Positions 35,161 to 43,800 of a stretch of 64,000 nucleotides of DNA are shown here, piece after piece. The notes beneath the pieces were generated by a model. That model saw only the letters and a list, made by a program, of their open reading frames with translations, did no database searches and had not been told where the DNA came from. The stretch comes from Bacillota bacterium (lineage in GTDB: Bacteria > Bacillota > Clostridia > Acetivibrionales > DSM-1351). Every line of letters starts with the position of its first letter. The first letter of the stretch is position 1. The DNA is taken from the NCBI GenBank assembly GCA_023444055.1, contig JAEZRV010000008.1, positions 62,001 through 126,000 on the forward strand. Direction: 5' to 3'. The translations under genes were made by a program, and so were the position numbers.

Positions 35161-38100
35161 ATGAAGGATTTAATTGCAGTTACTGGAATAGGAGCACTAT
35201 TTCCTGATGCTATTAATTTAAGTGAATACTGGAGCAATATTATTGACCGCAAGGATTCTATAAAGGATATTTCTTCTGATTTTTGGAAATTAGAGGATTT
35301 TTATGATATTGACCCTTCAGCAAAAGACAAAACATACAGTTATAAAGCTGGTGTTGTATCCTCTGTAGATTTCGATTCTGTTGAATTTGGAATTCCGCCT
35401 AAGGTGATGGAGTCTATAGCTGTAGATCAGATATTTGCTTTAGTAGTTGCAAAACAGGCATTAACAGATGCCTGTGTTATTGGAGAAAAGTCTTGTCCTG
35501 TTAATAGGGATAAGGTAGGAGTGATTTTGGGAGCAGGTATAGGGAAAACTGCATTTTCATTAAGTCAGCGCCTACAAGTTCCTAAAATACGTAAAATACT
35601 TATTAACAGCGGGGTTCCAGAAAAAATGACCGATAGGATCATAAGTAGAATTCAGGATTCCGAAGTAGAATGGAGTGAAGCAAGTAATCCAGGCTATCTG
35701 GCAAATGTTGTCGCAGGAAGGATTTCAAACAGGTTTGACTTTACAGGTACGAACTGTACAGTAGATGCTGCTTGTGGGAGCAGTTTAGCAGCACTTAAGT
35801 ATTCTATTCATGAATTACAATCACGAGATTGCGATATAGTACTAACAGGAGGTGTAAATCTGGATTGCAGTCCTTTTTCTTTTGTATCATTTTCAAAAAC
35901 CCCTGCTATAAGCAAATCTAGTATTTGCCGCCCGTTTGACAATAATTCAGATGGTATGATTTTAGGAGACGGTGTTGGTATGGTTGTGTTAAAAAGATTG
36001 AGCGATGCTGAGCGGGATGGTGACAGGATTTATGCTGTAATTCGTTCAGTAGGGTCATCAGGGGACGGTAAAGCAAAAAGTATATTTGCGCCAAGCAAGG
36101 AAGGCCAGATTAGTGCACTGGAAAGGGCGTACGAGAATGCGGAGATTGAACCAAAATCAATCGGTCTTATAGAAGCTCATGGTACAGGTACATCAGTTGG
36201 TGATGCATGTGAAGTGGATTCACTTATTTCTTTTTTTAACTCTAATCAGGCGGCTGGAGAGTCTATAGCATTGGGAAGTGTAAAGAGTCAGATCGGACAT
36301 ACTCGTCTGAGTGCAGGTATAGCGGGTATGATAAAAACTATAATGGCCTTGCACCATAAAGTACTTCCTCCAATGATAAATGTTACTAGTCCGCTTCCAG
36401 TGCTGGAGGGTTCTCCTTTTTATGTTATTAACAAAGCACGCCCGTGGATAGTTAACCAAAACAATCCAGTTAGGCGTGCAGCAGTTAGCGCGTTTGGATT
36501 TGGAGGTACAAATTTTCATGTAGTACTTGAGGAATATCAGAAGGAGCAAACAGAAAGATACCGTATTCAGAATGTTCCGACTGAAATTGTTTTATTTGCA
36601 AATTCCAAGACGGAATTAATCCAAGTTTGTTTAAATTCTGTAGAAAAAATAAAAGAAGGCGGCAGGGCTGCTCTTATAAGCTTATCTCAAATTGGAACAT
36701 CAATTCCTGAGAATGCTCATAGAGTTGGATTTGTAGCAAGTGATACTGATGAAGCATGTTCTATTTTAGAAAAAGCAGCCTCTCTTCTTGAGAGTGATGA
36801 CAGAGAAAAATGGATATATCACTCACAAGGTATTTATTATCGTTGCAAAGCCGTTGGAGTTGACTCAAAAGTTGTAGCTTTATTTCCTGGACAAGGCTCA
36901 CAATATGTAGATATGTTTAATGAATTAGCAATAAATTATCCAGAGATGCGAAAAATGTTTGAAATTGTTGATGATGAACTTATTAGAAGCAATAATCCGT
37001 CTATTTCGTCTATTGTCTACCCTGTATCAATATATGATAAAAAGAGACAGGATGAGTATAAAAGTAAGTTAAATGACACGCATTTTACTCAGCCTGCTTT
37101 GGCCGCAGTTTGTGGAGGCTTGTACAGGGTTCTTTGCAATAGAGGTTTTAAAGCGGATATCTTTTTGGGACATAGCTTTGGTGAACTGACTTCTCTTTGG
37201 GCTGCTGGCGCTATTGATGATGAATTGTTTGCTAGGCTGTCTGTTTTACGTGGTTCATTAATGTCTGGAGAGCAACAGGACGGAACAGATAATGGAGCAA
37301 TGCTAGCTATTCAAAAAGATTTAAATACAGTAAAAGAACTAATTTCTAACTTTGATTCTGTATACATAGCCAATGAAAATTCAGATTCACAAATAGTGAT
37401 TTCTGGAAGTAGCAGCCAAATAGATGAATTAAGCAACGTATTAAATGAAAAGGGCATTTCAAATAAAAAGCTTAAAGTATCTGGAGCATTTCATTCACCA
37501 TTTATGAAAAAACCTCAGGAAGCATATTCAAAAATAGTATTATCTAATCAATTTAGTAATATTACAAATACAGTATATTGCAACGCAACTGCAAAACAAT
37601 ACCCTTACAAGGCAGAGCCTATTAAAAAGATTTTTGCAAATCAGATTACTCAGCCGGTTTTATTTAAAACTGCGATAGAAAATGCATATTCTGACGGTGG
37701 CAGAATTTTTGTGGAAATTGGCCCTAAAAAGGTACTGAGCTCACTAGTAGAGCAAATTTTAGGAACAGATGAATGTGAGATTGTAAGTATAAATCCACTA
37801 CAATCTGAAAAATCAGAACTTCAGTTTAGGCAGGCAATGGTTAGACTTAAGGTTCTTGGCTTTAATCTAAAAGATGATTTGTATCAAAAACCAAACATAA
37901 AGATAAATAAAGAAAAATCTAAGTCTAGTCAAACAGTTAAACCTACTTTATTTTTTACTCAAGAGAAAGATCAAATAATTAAAAAGGCTACAGATACTGT
38001 GGATATTATTGACCCAGTAACAGTTCAAGTTAAAGAACCTGTAGCAAAATGTTTTAATGGTGGAGGCGAAGATGTTATGTACAAAGATAAGTCAAAAATT

Positions 38101-39276
38101 GAAGATGTGAATAATAGAACTATAATGAAGAGTGAACAAGAAAATAACGTTGATAGTTATAACCCATTTCAAACCATATATAATATCCAGACTTTAAATA
38201 GTTCTGTGTTCCAACAATTTGTAAAAAATCAGCAAACTCAATTGGATGTTCTAAAAGAAATATCCAAGGATCAAACGTCTACACTCGAATCCTTAAAAGG
38301 TAGCCCTATGCTTTCGGATGCGATGTCTGTAGCAAAAAGGTATATTGATATTTCTGAGAGTCTTCAAATTAATAGTATCAATGCGTACAAGATGTTCTTC
38401 TCTGAACAGGGACGTTTGCTTGATCATTTAACAAATGGTTTTACACAACCATCTGTTGAACAAAGTACCTTCTATCCAGAAAAAATGCCGCAGATACAAC
38501 AATTAGAACCGTTTAATAGAATTTCAATAGACTTCATAGAGCAGGAAAAAGAGAAGGTTAATGAAAAAGCGAAATATAGTGAAAAAGAGATTTTGCCTGT
38601 AGCTGTGATTGAGAATAAAGTAGAACCTAAGAAACCAATAATGCAAAAGTCTAATTATATAGATTATTCCAAGTTAGTGTTCTCGGTAATTAGTGAAAAA
38701 ACAGGTTATCCAGATGACATGCTAGACATGGATATGGAATTAGAAACGGATTTGGGTATTGATTCAATAAAACGTGTGGAAATATTCTCAGCTTTAAGTA
38801 ACCGTATTTCAATCGGATTTGCCCAAGAGGATGTTGAAAAATTATCAGGTTCGGCAACAATTAGGCAAATAGCAGATTATCTTGGCAAACGGGATAATGG
38901 TGATGCAATTGAAGATGAAGTTGCTTGCATCCAAGAAACAACTGTTCTTTATGATGAAGAACTAAAGACAATTTTCCTTAAAATTATCAGTGAGAAAACA
39001 GGATATCCTGATGATATACTCAATCTTGATATGGATATGGAAACGGATTTGGGTATTGATTCAATAAAACGTGTGGAAATATTCTCAGCTCTAAGCAATC
39101 AGATTCCCGGAGGATTTGTACAGGATGATGTTGAAACACTTACAACTTTTTCAACATTACAAATGGTAATGGACTTTTTTGCTTCAAAGAGAGAAAATGT
39201 TCAGGAACGGACTATTAAACGATTTGAGGTTGAAAAGAAGGATATAAGTGAGGGCTTAAAAAAAAACGAATTTTAA
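35161..39276 (+). CDS. pfaA: PUFA-synthase-like megasynthase subunit: KS-AT-ACP-ACP
   Basis: A 1371-residue subunit homologous to PfaA/Pfa2. The ketosynthase spans residues 1 to about 460, with Cys205 (DAACGSSLAA), His340 (EAHGTGTS) and His380 (SQIGHTRLS). The malonyl acyltransferase starts at FPGQGSQYVDM and has Ser672 in GHSFGE. A Lys/Glu/Gln-rich linker (about 900-1150) leads to two carrier domains with phosphopantetheine serines Ser1202 and Ser1301 in LGIDSIKR, about 100 residues apart. The usual ketoreductase is missing here but is encoded directly after, in the -1 frame. Start ATG 35161 follows TTAGGAGG. Two tandem ACPs are fewer than in EPA/DHA synthases. Confidence 0.93.
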   Translation: MKDLIAVTGIGALFPDAINLSEYWSNIIDRKDSIKDISSDFWKLEDFYDIDPSAKDKTYSYKAGVVSSVDFDSVEFGIPPKVMESIAVDQIFALVVAKQALTDACVIGEKSCPVNRDKVGVILGAGIGKTAFSLSQRLQVPKIRKILINSGVPEKMTDRIISRIQDSEVEWSEASNPGYLANVVAGRISNRFDFTGTNCTVDAACGSSLAALKYSIHELQSRDCDIVLTGGVNLDCSPFSFVSFSKTPAISKSSICRPFDNNSDGMILGDGVGMVVLKRLSDAERDGDRIYAVIRSVGSSGDGKAKSIFAPSKEGQISALERAYENAEIEPKSIGLIEAHGTGTSVGDACEVDSLISFFNSNQAAGESIALGSVKSQIGHTRLSAGIAGMIKTIMALHHKVLPPMINVTSPLPVLEGSPFYVINKARPWIVNQNNPVRRAAVSAFGFGGTNFHVVLEEYQKEQTERYRIQNVPTEIVLFANSKTELIQVCLNSVEKIKEGGRAALISLSQIGTSIPENAHRVGFVASDTDEACSILEKAASLLESDDREKWIYHSQGIYYRCKAVGVDSKVVALFPGQGSQYVDMFNELAINYPEMRKMFEIVDDELIRSNNPSISSIVYPVSIYDKKRQDEYKSKLNDTHFTQPALAAVCGGLYRVLCNRGFKADIFLGHSFGELTSLWAAGAIDDELFARLSVLRGSLMSGEQQDGTDNGAMLAIQKDLNTVKELISNFDSVYIANENSDSQIVISGSSSQIDELSNVLNEKGISNKKLKVSGAFHSPFMKKPQEAYSKIVLSNQFSNITNTVYCNATAKQYPYKAEPIKKIFANQITQPVLFKTAIENAYSDGGRIFVEIGPKKVLSSLVEQILGTDECEIVSINPLQSEKSELQFRQAMVRLKVLGFNLKDDLYQKPNIKINKEKSKSSQTVKPTLFFTQEKDQIIKKATDTVDIIDPVTVQVKEPVAKCFNGGGEDVMYKDKSKIEDVNNRTIMKSEQENNVDSYNPFQTIYNIQTLNSSVFQQFVKNQQTQLDVLKEISKDQTSTLESLKGSPMLSDAMSVAKRYIDISESLQINSINAYKMFFSEQGRLLDHLTNGFTQPSVEQSTFYPEKMPQIQQLEPFNRISIDFIEQEKEKVNEKAKYSEKEILPVAVIENKVEPKKPIMQKSNYIDYSKLVFSVISEKTGYPDDMLDMDMELETDLGIDSIKRVEIFSALSNRISIGFAQEDVEKLSGSATIRQIADYLGKRDNGDAIEDEVACIQETTVLYDEELKTIFLKIISEKTGYPDDILNLDMDMETDLGIDSIKRVEIFSALSNQIPGGFVQDDVETLTTFSTLQMVMDFFASKRENVQERTIKRFEVEKKDISEGLKKNEF
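39258..39267 (+). promoter_or_regulatory. A9C slippery tract, candidate -1 frameshift or transcript-slippage site
   Basis: Nine A residues then C. In the frame of the KS-AT-ACP gene the bases read A AAA AAC, a canonical -1 slippery heptamer (39261-39267), with an A AAA AAA alternative. The -1 frame is exactly the ketoreductase frame, open from 39252. A GTGAGGG stretch at 39248-39254 lies just upstream. The zero-frame stop is at 39274-39276. Confidence 0.6.
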
Positions 39277-39287
39277 GTAGTGGAAAC

Positions 39288-40871
39288 TTGATTATAATAA
39301 GAGATAATTCAGGAGTTGCTGAAAAACTAGCAGGGATAATGAGTGAAAAAGGATATCACCCTATACTAGTATCCTTGCCATTGTATGATAAACAGGTTGA
39401 GAACAAGAAAAACTTTAATGAAAAAGAGGTATTTAAAAGAGACATTACAAGTTATGAGATAGCTTCTTTTGAAGAGGTTGCTATTGAAGAACTCTTTAGC
39501 AAGTTGAGTGAGAGTTATCAAGATATTAATGGTTTTATATATATATCACCAGTATTAGAAACGATTAAAAATAATATTGATTTTTTTCCACCTGAGGATA
39601 AGGCGAGGGTAAAAGAAGTTTTTTTAATTGCTAAACATTTTTATAAATATTTTTTACAAAATAAACCTCAGCTTGACAAAAACTTTTTCCTAGCTGTTAC
39701 AAGGATTGACGGTGAGCTTGGACTAGGAGGAAAGTTCCATGGAAATGCGATACAGGGTAGCTTCTATGGACTAATTAAATCATTGCAGCAGGAATGGGAA
39801 AATGTTTTTTGCAGGGCAATTGATATTCATCCTCAATGTGAAAATAAACTTGTTGCCGAATACATATTGGATGAATTAGAGGCATCAGATTCTGATAACA
39901 TTGAGGTTGGCAGAGGAATGCATGGGGAGCGCATGACACTTAGATTAAAGGAAAGGTATGGCATGCGACTTTCAAATAACTTGCCACAGAAGAAGGATGT
40001 ATTTCTTATACCTGGGGGTGGTAGAGGAATTACAGCACAGTGTGCAATAGGTCTTGCAAGGGAGTACGGCTGTAAGTTCCTTTTATTAGGAAGAACGGTG
40101 CTAAAGGATGAGCTTGATACATGGGCGTTAGGTAAATCAGAGAAAATAGAGTTACAGGAGTCTTTGATGAGTCACTTACGCAAAGAAGGGAAGAGTATAA
40201 AACCTGTAGATATTGAAAAACTACTGAGTTCTGCAATGAACCAAATTGAAATTAAGAAGACTATTTCGGAAATTAATGAGGCTGGTGGAGAAGCTATATA
40301 TATGAGCTGTGATGTCACGGATGAAGAAGCAGTACAAAAATGTATCTTTAACGCAGAAACTGTCCTTGGCAAGATAACAGGTGTACTTAATGGTGCAGGT
40401 GTTTTAGCAGATAAAAAAATACAACGAAAAACGTCTGAAGATTTTGATAGCGTGTTTAATACAAAAATAAATGGTTTTGGAAATATTATAAAAAATATTG
40501 AACCTGATCAATTAAAATATTTATTCTTTTTTAGTTCAATTGCGGCATTTTTTGGTAGTGGAGGACAATGTGACTATTCAATGGCAAATGAAGTTTTAAA
40601 TAAATTTGCACATGATTACAAGAGACTTTATCCGAATGCCCTTGTTTCTTCTATAAACTGGGGACCATGGGATGGGGGAATGGTGAATGATACTCTAAAA
40701 ATGCTTCTGCAATTGAAAGGAATCAAGGTTATACCTATTGAAACTGGAGTAAGATATTTACTTGATGAAATTAAGTACGACAGAGGAATGAATAATTGTC
40801 AAATAGTAGTTAATTGCTTGGAACGAATGTATTTGAATGATGCAGCAAAAGGATTTATGAAGTATAAATAA
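39288..40871 (+). CDS. Ketoreductase of the PUFA-synthase-like complex
   Basis: A 527-residue two-part ketoreductase that would reduce the beta-keto group on the ACP-bound chain. The N-terminal part is the catalytically silent structural Rossmann-like subdomain. The catalytic half has the NADPH motif IPGGGRGITAQC near residue 245, the FFSSIAAFFGS serine segment and Tyr430 in CDYSMANE. In PfaA relatives this domain is fused C-terminal to the ACPs. Here the only start codon is TTG 39288 with no convincing ribosome site. The frame is open back to 39252 across the A9 tract, so it may be made as a frameshifted fusion to the preceding protein. Confidence 0.88.
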   Translation: MIIIRDNSGVAEKLAGIMSEKGYHPILVSLPLYDKQVENKKNFNEKEVFKRDITSYEIASFEEVAIEELFSKLSESYQDINGFIYISPVLETIKNNIDFFPPEDKARVKEVFLIAKHFYKYFLQNKPQLDKNFFLAVTRIDGELGLGGKFHGNAIQGSFYGLIKSLQQEWENVFCRAIDIHPQCENKLVAEYILDELEASDSDNIEVGRGMHGERMTLRLKERYGMRLSNNLPQKKDVFLIPGGGRGITAQCAIGLAREYGCKFLLLGRTVLKDELDTWALGKSEKIELQESLMSHLRKEGKSIKPVDIEKLLSSAMNQIEIKKTISEINEAGGEAIYMSCDVTDEEAVQKCIFNAETVLGKITGVLNGAGVLADKKIQRKTSEDFDSVFNTKINGFGNIIKNIEPDQLKYLFFFSSIAAFFGSGGQCDYSMANEVLNKFAHDYKRLYPNALVSSINWGPWDGGMVNDTLKMLLQLKGIKVIPIETGVRYLLDEIKYDRGMNNCQIVVNCLERMYLNDAAKGFMKYK

Positions 40872-40899
40872 TAAGTAATTTAGGATTAGAGGGAACAAT

Positions 40900-43800
40900 A
40901 TGAATGAGATAGCTATTTTAGGTATGGGATGCCTCTTTCCGGGTTATAGTGATAAGGATGAATTTTGGAAAAGGCTTTTAAAAAATGATATTTTTACAAC
41001 AAATGAGAACTTTAACGGTCGTTGCATTGAAAGAGGAGGATTACCAAAGGATCCTATTAAAATGGACAGGCTTTTAAAGAAATCTTTTGGTGAAAAAATG
41101 CCTATTAATCTTGACACACTTGGAGAAGTTTACAAATGGACATGCTATGTGTGTAATGAAGCACTTAAAGAGAGTGGATACCGTGAAAAATATGATATAC
41201 TTAATCGCACTGGAATAATTATGGGTACTTTGGGTATGCCCACAAGAGAGAATAGCGATATTTTAAGACCGCTGATCAGTAATAATTTAGAGATGATTAT
41301 TTCTGACTTAATCGAAGATAAAGATTTTATATTTAATTCTCCTATGGAGAACGAGGGATTAGACCCTAAAGGTGTTTTTTCAGATACTGAACCTACATCA
41401 GTTGCTGCAGGTTTATTATCATTAGGAGGACCAATGCTGACATTTAATGCTGCATGTGCTACCCCGCTATATGGTATTAAACTAGCATCTATCTATCTTA
41501 ATGAGCACAAGGCAGATATGATGATTGCTGGCTCAACCTGCTCAAATGAGCACGTTAAGGGAAACTGTGGCTTATTTGATGTTCTGGGTGTATTATGTGA
41601 CAAGGGAAACAGTAAACCGCTGGACATGAATACAAAAGGTTTGATAGCGGCATCAGGAGCAGGAGCTTTTATTTTAAAGCGATTAGAGGATGCTGTTAGA
41701 GATCATGATAATATTTTAGGTGTCATAGAAAATATAGGATGGTCAAATGACGCAGGAAGTAAGTCTATATTGGCACCTGCTGTCGAAGGTCAAATACGTG
41801 CTCTTAAGGATGCATATAGAGAAGATGTATCTTGTGATATAGACTATATTGAATGTCATGCAACCGGAACAAAGGCAGGAGATCAGGCTGAACTTGATGC
41901 AATATCTGAATTTTTTAAACCAGTAGGAGCAAAGCCATTAATTGGAGCATTGAAAGGTAACTTGGGGCATTTTTTTACAGCATCGGCAAATGCCTCTATT
42001 GCAAAAGTGCTTTTATCAATGAAGCATGGTGTAATACCTGCAACGGTTTCAGTAAGTAATCCGGTACAGTCATCTGATGGCTATTATACGGGTGAAAACA
42101 TAGTACTGACTAATACTTCATGGCCACAGACAGATGTAAAAAAGCGTGCAGGTATAAACGCATTTGGTTTTGGCGGAATAAATGCACACATGATTTTGAG
42201 TGAATACATAGAAAACAAATTAACGAAAGAAAAAATAAACAAAAGTGAAAAGTATTTTGATAAGGCTAAAACGCCTGTTGCTATAGTAGGAATGGGAGTA
42301 CACATAGGAAATTGGGATTCTATTAATAAGTTTTTTGATGCCCTTGCGGAGGGAAAAAATGGACGTCAAGAACCTGACTCGCAAAGATGGAGGGGCATTG
42401 AAAAGAATACAGAAAGACTGAAAAAGATAGGCCTTGAAAAGATGCCAAAAGGATGTTATGTTAACAGCTTTTCATTTGATTATGTAAAGAATAAGCTTCC
42501 TCCTAAGGAAAACCCTTATTTAATGCGCAGGGACTTGCTTCTTATGAATGTTACGGAGCAGGCACTTAATGATGCAGATATAAAGAGGGGAGAATACAAA
42601 AATACAGCGGTTATAATAAATTGTTCACAGGATTTCTCTGACCTGAGATTTATGTTGAGTGAAGAAGGAAAAGATGACATATTCCAGAGCCTCAGGCAGA
42701 GCTGTCCAAATTTAAATGAGCAACAGATGCAGACTGTTTTCAATATTATTCGTGAAAATGAGATTAGCAGGGAGACTACTGATGCTGTTACTGGAATAAT
42801 TCCAAACATAAGAGCTAACAGGATTTCATCAAACTGGAGGTTTGAAGGCCCATCGTTTATTCTAATGGAAAAGGAGAACTCTATAGCACGTTCTCTTGAA
42901 ATAGCACGTATGCTACTTTCTGAAAAGATTGTTGATTGTGTAGTTATTGGTACAGTGGAGTTTGCTGGTGAGTTTGAGCATATATTTGTGCAGAAAGAAG
43001 TAGGGAATATTAACAAGCTATTAGATAATGGAATAGGAGAGGGTGCTGCCGTACTCGTACTGAAAAGGGAAGAACAGGCAGAAAAGGATGGCAATAGAAT
43101 ATATGCACTTATAGAAGGTATATCAATTTCAGAATGTGCTTCTTATTTTACACATGATAATGATAATACAGAAGTTCCAAATGAGAATCTTAAAAGATGC
43201 ATAAGTGACTCGCTTAATCAAGCTGATGTTAGTAAAAAAGAGGTAGGATTTATTGATTTGCCGTTTGTTTTTTACCAAAAAGAAAAGGAAGAAACTGAAA
43301 AGATTTACCTTGAACAGTATCAATCATTAATAGACTGTAATGATTTCAATGCTGGAAGTGTTGAAAAAATTACAGGGTGTTGCTTTAGTCTTACACCAAC
43401 TGCTTCACTTATTAAGAATGCATTACAGTTATATTATAAAATTAAATTTCCGTCAGATAATCAAACTAAAGTAAGCTCATGGATACGAAGTAGTAAAAGA
43501 AGGGTGGCTATAACTGGAAGCTTTACATTAAACGGTAGTTGCTCACAAATTGTTCTTAGTGATTTCCGGAAGCCATTAATGGCTGAACAGAAAAAAGGTG
43601 GTAGTTCTTCACTAATCCTAATTCCTGTCGGTGCAGAGAATCCTCAAAAATTAGCAGAAAAATTGGATTTGATTGAACAGAAGTTTGCAGATAAAAAGAG
43701 TTTTAAAAGAACAGTAATGAACCTTTGGAATGATTATGAAAAAATAATAAAAGAGGGACAAGTACTTACATATACAATTATTTGTACTTCAAAAGAATCA

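Noticed and set aside
42516..43094. 192-codon minus-strand open frame inside the KS-CLF-AT-DH gene
   Set aside because: It is a shadow frame of a strongly supported coding region on the other strand.
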